This document shows, one piece after another, positions 1 through 10,699 of a DNA stretch of 64,000 nt. The notes under the pieces are model-generated. The model had not been told where the DNA came from and did not search any database. It saw only the letters and a program-made list of their open reading frames with translations. Numbering within the stretch: position 1 is the first letter of the stretch; every line of letters begins with the position of its first letter. The stretch is from Pterois miles. Taxonomy: Eukaryota; Chordata; Actinopteri; Perciformes; Scorpaenidae. Made by a program: the position numbers and the translations under genes. Where the stretch lies: the NCBI GenBank assembly GCA_947000775.1, contig CAMQGK010000048.1, positions 1,603,001-1,667,000 on the forward strand. Reading direction: 5' to 3'.

Positions 1-800
1 GTAAAAAATGCACAAAAAAAAATCATATGAACCATCCTGTCTTCCTGTTAAAGAACATTGAAGTATGGAGGCGCTAAAATGCCCAGCGGCATCCTGAATG
101 TTACCGTAACGTTACTCAACCTCTGATCACATTCTTCAGTGTCCTTAAAGAGGCATCACTCGATCTTAATGTTTGAATCTTGTGTTGTGAGCCCTTGGGT
201 TGCCTTTGTTTTTTACTCTCTGTTGAGACAGCCTCAGAGCTGAAGGTGATTGAATCTCAAGCCTGCAGCAGCAGCAACAACAGTCTGATGCAACATTTAC
301 ACACACCGAGTTCAATATAAGGAGGTGATGAACACTGAGATGCTATTTCTCCTTCCCAGCCCTGTGGTCTGGTGTCAGATCTCTGAATCACCTCTGTTTA
401 ACATGACGTCTTCTGCTATTAATGGATCATTCTCCGTCTTTTAAAGGCCATGAAAAGAGCATCAGTGATAACAGCCTCAATAATAACATAATAATCACTC
501 ATGATGTAGCAGTAAGTGTATAAAGAGGAGGGATTAGTGCTTGCTGAGAGCAGAGGAGGGTCTGACTGACAGGTGAAGTAACGGGGGGTTTCACTTCAGA
601 TATGTCAGTCATTCAATAAATGAGCTCCATGGAATTTTTTTTTTGCTCAGTATATCAATATGTCAAGATATCTTAAGGTACTTGGTCAATTACACTATTG
701 GATTAACAGTTAAATGTGTAAATGACCATGGAGTCAATATATTGATTAGATTAGGGTTCTGACCTAAAAGCACATTTGTTTTCACGCTACTGTTCTGTAT
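1..800. other. Intergenic, no gene seen
   Basis: No reading frame, RNA gene or clear repeat stands out. The base composition is ordinary AT-rich intergenic DNA. This is a negative observation by eye. Confidence 0.5.
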
Positions 801-993
801 TTATGCCTCCGTGCCGGCGTCAGCAGGGTGTCCGCCTCATTCTTGTGACCGTGATATCTCAGGAACGCCTGGAGGAGATTTCAGAAGTCCACTTGAACTT
901 GGATGGTGGATGGATGGATGAACTGATTAGGATTTGGTGATCAAAGGTTAAAGGTCAAGGTCACTGTGACCATTGATTGATTGATTGATTGAG
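800..993 (+). repeat. Dispersed teleost repeat, family B (copy 1)
   Basis: The block reads through 'ATCTCAGGAACGCCTGGAGG', then 'GAACTGATTAGGATTTGGTG' and a 'CAAAGGTTAAAGGTCAAGG' motif. The same ordered motifs recur at 5560-5880, which shows that it is repetitive. It ends in a short ATTG tetranucleotide run. I recognise it as a common fish dispersed repeat but cannot give a family name. It has no coding potential. Confidence 0.55.
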
Positions 994-2050
994 GGATTGT
1001 AATGGATGATCTTTATAAATTATAGTAATGAATGATATTTTATATAATATTATATGAAGCCATAACACTGATTTTATGCATGAAATAAGTCAGGTTTAAT
1101 AGTCCGGGAGGCATGTAATCAAATAATTGCTTCTTCTTTGTCTCTGGCACCTCATCAAACCCACTGAATCCTGCAGAAGACATGAATTTTTTTCCTTGTG
1201 AAACACTGGCAAAGCAGGTCTTTAGAGTGTTTTGAAACCGTTTATAGCGATAATACATTTTATTTTTAAAGCTCTTTCCTGGACCCAAAGCCTCAGAGAT
1301 TCACCAACAAAAAGAGCCGACGTAAAAGTGGATAATTTACAGGCAGTGGCAGCCAACAAGATTTCTAACAGGTGTTGTTAAAAGTATTTTTATAAAGGTG
1401 TGTTTTAAAATGTTTCTTAAAATGACGAGGCTGGGTCCATTTCTACGCTCTTCAGGTAGAGTATTCCAAAGTCGAAGCGCACTGCAGGAGATGGCTCTGT
1501 TGCCCACAGTTTTCAGCTTTCAGCTGGGTTACTTGAGTGAAGGTGGGTGGGAGGGTGTGGATGTCTGAATGAGATAATGGGGCCGCAGTGCTGTTAAGAG
1601 CTTTGAAGGTCAGCGTGAGGATTTTCATACTTGAAAGTGAACAAGCCAGTGTAAGTTCACTGTTGTTTGTTCCTTTTAAGAAGTTTTCAGCAGATTAATC
1701 CACATTTGATGCTCTGCTCAGTATTTGGGGCAGCAGGATGTATGTGGGATTGAGTCAAACTAAAGTACAGTGTGTGTTTTCATGGTAACTCAGTGTAACA
1801 GCGTAGCTCACTGATGTGTTTTTTAAGCTAATGAATTTAGACGGCTGCCAATTTAAACACATCCAACAGAAAAATAGCAACATTAAATGAAATGTGAGGT
1901 CTTGATGTGCTGTAGTATTTTGGACAGAAAAAAATAAATAAAGCACTGACTGGATGGATTTAGGTCAAAGTCAGAATATGAGTATCGTAATCGAAAGCTG
2001 GACATGACGTGATTTAACATTTTAACATCAACCCGAACCCCTGCAGGAGC
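994..2050. other. Gene-free span with old repeat at 1250-1660
   Basis: The only long open frame (1040-1288, minus) has no recognisable domain. The stretch around 1590-1650 ('AGCTTTGAAGGTCAGCGTGA', then a block beginning 'GGATTTT') resembles 26282-26345 and looks like a degenerate dispersed repeat. Nothing else is visible. Confidence 0.35.
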
Positions 2051-2052
2051 AG

Positions 2053-2053
<1 letters not shown>

Positions 2054-2127
<74 letters not shown>
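2054..2127. repeat. (TA)n microsatellite
   Basis: About 74 bp of uninterrupted TA dinucleotides. It is likely polymorphic and prone to length error in assembly. Confidence 0.97.
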
Positions 2128-2130
<3 letters not shown>

Positions 2131-4020
2131 CAGGGTTTGATTTTGTAGAATTTCAATACTAATCATCCTCTTTGGACAGAGCAGTAGAAACAGTCCCACA
2201 TGCTGCCAACAACAGAGCCTTTAATTTCATTAATTAAAATGTAAAACAAAAAGTTAGTCCTACATTTTCATTCGTTTTCTTATGAATGGCCATCAGCATG
2301 TCAATTTCCACTTGTTACAAGCATACTGTATTTTCAAAATAAACTTCTGTCTCAATTTCCTAAGTTTAGGCAAGAAGGCTACTTCGTTTAGGAAAAGATC
2401 GACTTAGTTAGGATTAGGCAACAAAACTACTTAATTAGGCTTAGGAAAAGCCTGTTGTAAAATGAGAACAATATGAGGCTGGAAGAATGAAGTTGGCCAT
2501 TCAGAACATTTCTCAGTGATGTAAGAAAATGAACTAATTAGGTTTATTGTAGATTCTGATTGTGTGATTTGGATATCATCAAACAAATCTAAGATACCGT
2601 AAAAATTCACTTAAAAGCTGAGCTCCAATTAGAGGCCGAATCCCTTTTACTCGCCAGGTGTGGCGACACGTTTTGACAAATAAACGCAGTTCTCGATTAA
2701 ATCTCAGGTAACTTTATGGACATGTTACATACCATAAGATTGTACTGATTCCCCACAATTCAATCATCCAGCTCATTTTATGGAAACCATAACCAGCAAA
2801 GTAAAATTCATTCAGATTACTGGTGTTGTTAGACATGTAAAATGCTGCTATGGTCCTTTGGATTTCAATATTTTAATCACTAAGTTCACATATGAAAATA
2901 AATAAAAAGATTCTTCCTATCCGTAGCAAATATGTCACCTTGTTTGAATCCCTGCCTTCAGCTAACCACTGAACATTTGAAAATGCCAAAATATGAGAAG
3001 CTATAGCACCAGTAGTGTGTGAGATATTAGTTGAGATGGATGAACACGGGGGGAAGGAAAATTCAAAATTTATGAGATCATTCAATAGTGCTGACTCCTT
3101 CAGCTGAGGAATGATGGGCCGATCGTTTATTCAAGACTCTCCTGTCAGTCCACTTTATCACTGCATGATCCTTTGAACACAATCTATTGAATGACACCAC
3201 CTTTCAGGTAATGTCTTCCGTTTCACAGGAGAATCGAAATACACACCCTGGATCTATATTGTGCAAAGGAAGAATGATGCATTTGTCAATGTCACAGTTT
3301 GCAGAGAAACCACAACGGCAGCCAAAATCGAAAGGAAGCGAGACTTCTCTGTATTGACATTAATCAGATCTATTTCAGCAGGCTTTTGATGCTGACACAG
3401 GTACTGCGCTGTTATTAATGATTAGCAGGGGCAGGAGGCTTTATTTCATGTTCCAATTGAAAGTGTCACACTTACAGTCTGATTTAGGCTCTCCATATCA
3501 ACACAGACAGCAGTCATTCTAGCTGAATACAAAGTCCTGAGAGGCAGAGGTGGAACCAAGTCATTATTTTGAAAGTTACGAGTAAGTCTCAAGTCTTAGC
3601 ATTCAAAGCTCCATAGCTCACCATATGCAATGCCATTTCAACAAGAACATAAGTATTTCGATCATAAATAGTTATATGATGCCTACAACATCTTCTGACC
3701 ACTCAGCCAAACCAGCCACTGCAAGTGGTGAGACCACCCCAGAGGGAGGGGAAAGTGAGCCAGAATAAGAGCTGACCCAGCCTGGACCTGAGACCACTCC
3801 ATACCCAGACTGCTCCTGGCTAATGTCTGGTCTTAGGAAAATAAAATGGAAGAAATAAGACTTAAGCTCTACAGGACTGTTTTGAGTGCACAGACTGGCA
3901 CATGTTCAGAAACCACCCAAGAGAACCACATCAATTTTGAGGAATATATATCAACAGTGACATAATGCATCAGCAAATGTGTTAATGAAGTGGTGATCAC
4001 AAAACAATAAAATCATTCCC
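2128..4020. other. Gene-free span; possible conserved non-coding stretch at 3080-3540
   Basis: 2340-2470 holds a copy of the dispersed family C ('GGCAACAAAACTACTTAATT' and 'TTAGGAAAAG'). 3080-3540 has no repeat signature, balanced composition and homeodomain-type ATTAATGATTAG sequence. It could be a conserved non-coding element, but that rests on appearance only. No gene was found. Confidence 0.25.
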
Positions 4021-4189
4021 CAAGGAGAAAGCAGAGTCATCAGGAGAGACTGGAGAGAGACCTCAGCACCAACAACACCAAAGATGTGGCAGGCCAGCCC
4101 TTTCTCATTCCCAGGACGTCAAATCAGACACCACTGCACAAGGCTGCACCCTCAAGTGACACCACGGCAAACTAGTTGTTTTGATGCTG

Positions 4190-4520
4190 ACACCTAGGGG
4201 TGTGACAAGTTGGGATGAGAGCGTGTTGGGCAGGCGATCATCATGTGGCGGACTGTCACAGGCTATAGTACAAAACAGGAGAGTCCGGTTGCCCACCAAT
4301 CGGAAGGTCAGTGGTTCCAGTCTACATTTCGAAGTGCTCTTGGGCAAGACGTTTAACCCCAAAATGCTCCTGAAGGCTGTGTCATCTGTGTGAAAATGAG
4401 TATTTAGATTGGATTCCGGTTGGGCAGCCTCTGCCATCAGTGTATTAATGTGTGGTAATGGGTGAATGCTGACATGTAGTGTGGTGGTTGGAAGACTGGA
4501 AGTCCATTTACCATTTGCCA
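4190..4520 (+). repeat. Dispersed teleost repeat ending in CCATTTACCATTTGCC
   Basis: The text runs through 'TTGCCCACCAATCGGAAGGT', 'CTTGGGCAAGACGTTTAACC' and 'GTGTATTAATGTGTGGTAAT', and ends near 'CCATTTACCATTTGCC'. This ordered string is a very common non-coding repeat in fish genomes, probably a non-autonomous element. I cannot say with confidence whether it is a SINE or a hAT-like DNA element. The overlapping open frames on both strands (138 and 70 residues) are shadows of this repeat. Confidence 0.6.
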
Positions 4521-4554
4521 TCTGTCCTCACTGCCCTCCAGTCAGCCCCCACAC

Positions 4555-4890
4555 ATCTTGAAAACAGTAACCCCTAGCTCAGCATTCAACACAATCACCC
4601 CCATGAAACTAATTAGCAAGCTCAGCACTCTGGGCTTGAGTACTACACTTTGCTACTGGATATTAGACTTCCTCACAAGCAGACCACAGGTCTGGATTGG
4701 GGGTCATACCTCCCCCACATTACTTGCTGAAGAGTGGAACCCTCCAGGGCTGTGCACTCAGCCCCTTCCTGTTCACACTGTACAGCTGCAACTGCAGCCT
4801 ACCTACATGTAATTAGGTAACTGTATATATTGTTTGTACATTCTGCAAACCTGTGTTATAAAATGTCAAATGAATAAATAAACCCTGAAC
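4555..4890 (+). pseudogene. LINE reverse transcriptase fragment, L2/Rex1/CR1 group
   Basis: A translated segment at 4573-4698 reads SSAFNTI, then KLSTLGL and WILDFLTSRPQV. This is the reverse transcriptase finger/palm signature of L2/Rex1/CR1-type LINEs, where the catalytic block is normally D-F-S-S-A-F-N-T. The next conserved block, GTLQGCALSPFLFTLY, appears at 4736-4783 in a different frame, so there is a frameshift between 4698 and 4736. After 4790 the sequence jumps to an AT-rich end with AATAAATAAACC, so most of the C-terminal coding region is deleted. It is a dead remnant of non-LTR retroposition. The group is recognised from the motifs; the exact clade is not certain. Confidence 0.75.
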
Positions 4891-4894
4891 CTTG

Positions 4895-5555
4895 AACGCC
4901 AATTAACTCCATGGTCACTATAGCACATATGATGTATCATCAGGATCAGGTATCATACGTCTTATGTGAAAGGTGATGCTCCTAGTGACCAACCCACTTA
5001 AAAGTATTACCCAACCCAGGGAAATATATGCCTCTGTTTATTGCATCAACAGTAATGTGATAAATACAACATTTATGAAGCCTATACACCTGGGATTGTG
5101 GTGTTGTATCAGTTTGTATTATGTTGTTAGGTATTCCTCTTATTGTATCCACCCAGTGCGTGTACCAAGGGCAAGCTAAGTCTCTGACAGAATGAAAGGC
5201 CTGAGGTATTTATGACCAAGGCCTCAGAGGAAGAGCTGAAAGAATAAAGATCCTAGCCCATATTCTGAACAGTTACTGATGGCAAGGACAAAGAAGTCAA
5301 GGCTTTCAATAAACCTGAGGACCTGCCTTTAGAAAATCCTCAGTATGCACTCATCAAACAGTCTGAATAGAATCAGCTCTAACATGAAGATATAAGCTAT
5401 CCATCAACACATATTCATAATTTGAGGTTTAACGTGTTTATCATGAAGAAAGTGTTTATCTGAGGGGACTGACAAGTCTTAAAACTCTCTACATAAGGCT
5501 GGAAGAAGACCTAGAAATGGATCCTTCTCTCTATTGGATAAGACCCTGATCATGA
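4895..5555. other. Gene-free span
   Basis: Short open frames (for example 4973-5179) show no domain or codon signature. No recognised repeat apart from scattered AT-rich sequence. Confidence 0.4.
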
Positions 5556-5559
5556 CAGG

Positions 5560-5880
5560 TTGAAAATGTGAGGTACACTGCACTGCCTCTTTATATTGAA
5601 GACGCTCGACCCAACAGACCGTGTTTTGCAGTTTTCTGTGTCTTTGTGTTTTATGTTTTCAGGTTGTCTGTCCATCTGTACGTACATATGTCTGTTCCAT
5701 TCTCAAGAATGAGGTATCTCAGAAACACCAGCAAGGAATTCCTTCAAATGTACCACAACTGTCCAATTTGACTCAAATATGAACTGATTAGATGTTGGCG
5801 GTCAAAGGTTAAAGTCAACGTGACCTCACAAAACACATTGTTGGCCATAACTCAAGAATTCATATGCTAACAACGACAAC
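5560..5880 (+). repeat. Dispersed teleost repeat, family B (copy 2)
   Basis: It shares ordered motifs with 800-993: 'GAGGTATCTCAGAAACACCA', 'TGAACTGATTAGATGTTGGC', 'GGTCAAAGGTTAAAGTCAAC' and 'GTGACC'. This copy extends further on both sides. The 67-residue frame at 5568-5771 lies wholly inside it and is not a gene. Confidence 0.6.
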
Positions 5881-6012
5881 TTCACATGACATTTTGGATG
5901 GACGTGTATGTAAATTGCAACCTGGCTGGCTGGTGGAGGCATCCAACCACAAGGCGGAAAATCTATTTTTTCATTGTTGCTAGGCAACCACCGAATGAAT
6001 GTTAACATTGGC

Positions 6013-6490
6013 TTAAAGGGATAGTTCAGGTGTTTTGAAGTGGGGTTGTATGAGGTGTTCCTCCATAGTAGGTGCATTACTTACAGTAGCTTGGAGAAAC
6101 AGACAGAAGTACCAGCACAGCAGCAAAGTAATATAATGCTGTGGACAAGGTAGCAGCATTTTCCCACAGGGAACTGAAGTGAAAGTGAAACTTCAGCGTC
6201 AAAGGACTCCGCTGGCTTTGAAGAAAGCATAGATAAGTTTCACTATATAGCATACAATTAAATGGATAGAAAATTTTTATTTGAGCCTTTCTGCTATGTA
6301 ACTGAAATGTTTTTTTGCTGCAGCCCTGTCTACAGCAGTATATTGCTTTGCTCCCATGCTGGTACTCCTGTCTGCTTCTCCAAACTGGGGGTGTGCCAAC
6401 TACATTATCGTCATCTACTGTAGGAAACACACTCACTATGGATAAGTACATCATACAACCCCACTTCAGGACACCCAAACTATCCCTTAA
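6013..6490. mobile_element. Complete TTAA-flanked MITE with ~55-bp terminal inverted repeats
   Basis: The element at 6017-6486 is bounded on both sides by TTAA (6013-6016 and 6487-6490), the expected target-site duplication. The left end reads 'AGGGATAGTTCAGGTGTTTT' followed by GAAGTGGGGTTGTATGA. The right end, read on the other strand, begins 'GGGATAGTTTGGGTGTCCTG' followed by AAGTGGGGTTGTATGA. The inverted repeats match over about 55 bp at roughly 80 percent. The interior of about 360 bp has no transposase. TTAA duplications point to piggyBac or Kolobok machinery acting in trans; I cannot choose between them. The long open frames inside (139 residues minus, 77 plus) are chance. Confidence 0.85.
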
Positions 6491-8705
6491 ACACAAACTG
6501 TTTAAAAGAGTAAAAACAATTTACCTGAAATCTCAAATACCACACTAATTCATCATCAATCTATCATGGTAACTAGGGTTGGTAAAGTCATATAGCTCTG
6601 GGCATCAACAAACAGTCACCACCAGATATTTTTTCAACTCAAGGTATCCAGGGCACTCTTGCCAAAACGTGAGGCGCACAAATACGAAAAAAATGAGGTG
6701 CTCAGCAACACAAAGCAGCGTTCAAAATGCTTCATTCTCAGTAAAAATTACAGAAAAACACCCCAGGCTGCTAAAAAGCACTCTGATTGCCTAACTCCTC
6801 CTTATTAAAACATGTTTCTTATTCGATGTCCTTTAATTTTACATGATTTTCTCAGTGAACACAATATACTCATCAAGTTATCAAGTTAATTTTTGAGATC
6901 TGGGAATGCAGCAACAAGTGGCAGGAAACACGACCAAAACAAGACAAACATGATGATCAAAAAACTTATCTGGAAGAGGAAAAGAAGGCAAACAGTAACA
7001 TTATTTTCTGACTTACTATACATGCTGTAGTTTTGTACACACACAATATGTTTACTTTCAGTTTGACCTCTAAATAAAGTGGTTTAGATAACCGGGATAA
7101 ACTGCTGACTGGTTATAACCTGCGTTCATATTGACTCAACCTTTTATAACTTAAGGCCCACTTCTGATTGTTAAAAAAGATCCAAAGGACCGGTTTCCCT
7201 AAAAAATAGTGGGAAAAAATTACACCAAAGGACAAAAAACGAACTTGGCTGTAAATATATGTTGTGTCTGTCAGCTGTAAAGACCAAAATCAATTATGAA
7301 TCCAAATTTAACGTATTCAGGGTCATATTTCCTCAACACATGCCCAGGAGCTTTTACTGGTGCAGAGTTGTCTCCCACGTTACTTTTTCCTTTAAAAAAC
7401 GGATCCATATTGTTTCACTGCATCGGAGGGCATGTTAGCTAGAACAGCGACAAAACACATTTGTCTCTACCTAACGATATGTTGTGATTAGCACGGTGAT
7501 ATTCAAACCGAAATGTCATTTGAATTATCCATTTTAATTTGACCCTTTTATTCATGTGGATTCTTGATCATATTTAGATATAAAATAACCAGCTTTGTGA
7601 ATTACAAAAGAGATATATGTTTTAATTACATCTAACTATGTGGCAGTACGTCTGCGGCCCACTGGATGGTGCTCTGAGGCCCACTGTTTGACAATAGCTG
7701 TCCTACAGCATCTCTACTCAACCTTTAACTGACTGGAAAGATCCTTTAATTTGAGGTTCATTTTTATCTTTTTAAACTTTAAGTGTGAAACTGAACAGAG
7801 TTTTGGAGGTGCAGGGCAGCGACTTGTACATAAATACCTGTTTGAGAGCCAAAAGATGAAATAGTATGATATCCCTTTAAGTCTCTCTGAGCTGCCTCTC
7901 CCTTTCTGCTGAGTAATGTGACCTGCCTCACAGCTTTTGATGGTGCTATCAGCTTATGCACAGAGCAGCAGAGGGCCAATTAATGGAGCCCCTGTGTGGC
8001 TGCTGGAACTGGGGGGTTACATCGAGGAATGTAAATGTGGTCTGGCTTGTGTATAAAAAGGATTGTCAGCATTGAGGAGTCATTAAGACAATATATCATG
8101 CTCTGGTGTAGTAATAGGGACACAGGGTCTACTTAGATGTTGTTTTAGGGTAGCAGCATAGCAGGGGTTGAGAACGTGATATATGTGTTCATTTCAAGTT
8201 GAAGTCCCTGTAGAGATACAGTTGGCATTGCAAATTAAAAAGAAACCTAAATCATTCAGCTCTTTCCTCTGCAGTAGTCCTGCTGTGAGTGAGGAGTAAA
8301 ACAAATTACCTTTGAGCCTGCAGAGATTTGTTGAATCACTTCAAAGCCCAGGACAAATAAGCAGCATCGGTAGACACGTGTCCTTTTTCCGCAGGAGGTT
8401 TGAAGTGTCAACACATAACAACAAATACAAGATCAGCTGATGGCTCCTGTAGTTTGTGGATGGCAGACAGCCCTGCAGTTTGGTCGTCTGCTCCCTTGTG
8501 TGATGCTCTAAATATCAGCCAGGCTCAGATTCACTTGACACCTCAGCTTGAGTTTGTCTGTTACCATTGAGAATAACATGAATGTGTCTTGACACTAGAG
8601 TCTAACAATTTCTATCTGTTAATTGCTTGATTAATAAGAGTTCAAATCTTGTAATCTTGTTTTTATGGCTAAAAGCACAAATTATTATTTCTCAAAAACA
8701 CTACG
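6491..8705. other. Gene-free span
   Basis: No convincing gene, RNA or structured repeat. The short frames at 6579-6794 and 7779-7979 lack any recognisable motif. Confidence 0.4.
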
Positions 8706-8709
8706 TATA

Positions 8710-9039
8710 TATATATAGAGAGAGACGAACCTTTATTAATCCCTGGAGGGAAATTCAATTTTTACACTCTGTTGTAAACACAGACCTGAAATACATACAT
8801 GCACAAACAGGACCCCCATACATGCATTAATGGAGAGATGAGGGGGCTGCTCCTGACAAGCGCCCCGAGCAGTTGGGGGTTTGGTGCCTTGCTCAAGGGC
8901 ACCTCGGCAGTGCCCAAGACATAAACTGACACTTCTCCAGCTACCAGTTCATATTCAGTTTTTGGTCCATGTTGGGACTTCAACCAGTGACTCTCCAATT
9001 TCCAAGCCAAGTCCCTACAGAGTGAGCTACTGCCGCCCA
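8710..9039 (-). mobile_element. tRNA-headed SINE, family S1 (copy 1)
   Basis: Read on the minus strand, the element begins at 9039 with 'GGGCGGCAGTAGCTCACTCT'. That is an RNA polymerase III A-box region, followed about 40 bp later by a degraded B box ('GTTGAAGTCCC'). The body contains the 'AGGTGCCCTTGAGCAAGGCA' segment. The 3' end is 'GAATTTCCCTCCAGGGATTA' followed by ATAAAGG and a short GA/TA-rich run. This is the plan of a tRNA-derived SINE with a LINE-type 3' tail. It is near full length. A sister copy lies in the U1 chimera at 14772-15101. The 92-residue minus-strand frame across it is a shadow. Confidence 0.88.
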
Positions 9040-9044
9040 ATATA

Positions 9045-9960
9045 CTGTATTATTGTTGACACTGGCTAGTAATTAGACATGTAGTCACATGATAACACCT
9101 GAGCCCAGACCATTCACTGAGGAAATTGTGAGATACAATTAAAAGCTTAAAGTGAACTTTTTAGTTATTCCCATTTACTGTTCCAAAGAAATGACATGTT
9201 CCGACACATATTAAGTCTGTATTGACGATCTACTAATGCAGTGCCTGTTTGGACTGTGTGGCTGTTTGGAGCGGGCCAGTTGCTCGGCTCATGGAGTGCT
9301 CAGAACGCACCAAATTCAACACAACAGTCTTTGTGTCTCCAGCAACACACCAGCCAGTGTTACGTAGCAGAGGTCAGATTACGTGTATGTACCTGTATGT
9401 ACTGTATATGACAAATACTGTATAATAAAATGTAAGTTTAAAAACTTTAAAAACTTTCTAAGAAGATCGGATGAACAGCTCTACTGTTGGTGTATTTCTA
9501 CAGCTACTTCTGTACTCTGAGCATAAAGTACATGTCTGTTCACCTTGCTCTGTTGCTTGTCCTGAAGTTTTGCCATATTTTTCCTGATAAAGGTATTATT
9601 TTGGACTTTTTTCTTACTCGATTCAATAGTCTAAGGATAGAAAAGTTATATATTGTACGGATTGTCCCAATCCCAGAACTGACCTCTCAACTGTCCTTTT
9701 AACTGAAACATAATGACTGTGTTTCAGTATTCAGCCCTTAACACCGAACTGTCCCAACTTGTCACATGTGGGTGCTTGGTCAGGACGCCTTGGTGTCACT
9801 TTTCAATGCTCTAGGTATCCCTACACACCAAACGACTGCCGTCATACTTTTAAACACGTCGTTAATGTTGTGAATGTAAACAAAACTACTTGCTTAGGTT
9901 TAGGAAAACATTGTGATTTGGGTTAAAATAAATGTTGAGTAAGTTAAGTTACATAACCTA
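9045..9960. other. Gene-free span with a family C repeat trace
   Basis: 9885-9960 contains 'ACTTGCTTAGGTTTAGGAAA' and 'GTGATTTGGGTTAAAATAA', a copy of the dispersed family C. The 71-residue frame at 9487-9702 has no recognised domain. Confidence 0.4.
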
Positions 9961-9966
9961 CATGAG

Positions 9967-10120
9967 TTAAAGTTTCAGTAGACAACACTTTTTTTGGCAT
10001 CATTGGGCAAAAAAAAAATCCCTAAAAATCCCTATAACCTTTCAACATATTGTAATTCAAGTGTTCTGAGAGAAAACTACACTCCTGCACTTCCTCATGC
10101 CTGTTTTTAGGCTGATTTTT
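9967..10120 (-). mobile_element. Truncated end of MITE-like family D
   Basis: Beginning 'TTAAAGTTTCAGTAGACAAC', this is the reverse complement of the right terminus of the elements at 35233-35896 and 61079-61675. It continues through the matching 'CATATTGTAATTCAAGTGTT' and 'TGAGAGAAAACTACACTCCT' blocks, then stops near 10120. Only the terminal ~150 bp survives. Confidence 0.8.
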
Positions 10121-10285
10121 ATTTATTTTTTTATTAGATTACTTGATTCATGTACTACTCTCACGATATAGTGACTGTTTGATAAAAATAACTATTTAAA
10201 ATAGAATTTGCTCCAATCTTGCCTTCTTCAGTTTTAAGTAGTTTACATAGATAAATCAACACTGACTTTTGGTTTCACATGGGAC

Positions 10286-10693
10286 ACAAACAGCGGTCTG
10301 GGCTGCACAGTGGTGCAGTGGTTAGCACTCTCGCCTCACAGCAAGAGGGGTTCATAGGTTCGAATCCAGCTTGGGACTCTTCTGTGTGGAGTTTGCATGT
10401 TCTCCCCGTGTAAGCGTGGGTTTTCTCCGGGTACTCCGGCTTCCTCCCACAGTCCAAAGACATGCGGTTTAGGTTAATTGATGACTCTAAATTGCCCGTA
10501 GGTGTGGATGTGAGCGTGAATGGTTGTCTGTCTCTATGTTGTCTGTCTCTATGTGTCCTGCGATGGACTGGCGACCTGTCCAGGGTGAACCCCGCCTTCG
10601 TCCAATGCCAGCTGGGATCGGCTCCAGCCCCCCCGCGACCCCTAACGGGAAAAGCGGTTGACGATGGATGGATGGATGAACAAACAGCCGTCT
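10286..10693 (+). mobile_element. tRNA-headed SINE-like repeat, family S2 (copy 1), with 14-bp target duplication
   Basis: The element spans 10300-10679. It has an A box (TGGTGCAGTGG), a perfect-looking B box (GGTTCGAATCC), a body with 'GTTTGCATGTTCTCCCCGTG' and 'GACTGGCGACCTGTCCAGGG', and an ATGG-repeat tail. It is flanked by a 14-bp direct repeat, ACAAACAGC(G/C)GTCT, at 10286-10299 and 10680-10693 with one mismatch. The duplication shows target-primed insertion, and the pol III boxes show why the RNA was made. It is a very common fish repeat; I do not give a formal family name. Other copies are at 27852-27937, 31206-31576, 40205-40304 and 61932-62220. The 107-residue frame inside is not a gene. 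Confidence 0.9.
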
Positions 10694-10699
10694 CCCAGG

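Noticed and set aside
6077..6496. 139-residue minus-strand open frame
   Set aside because: Lies inside the TTAA-flanked MITE with no transposase motif.
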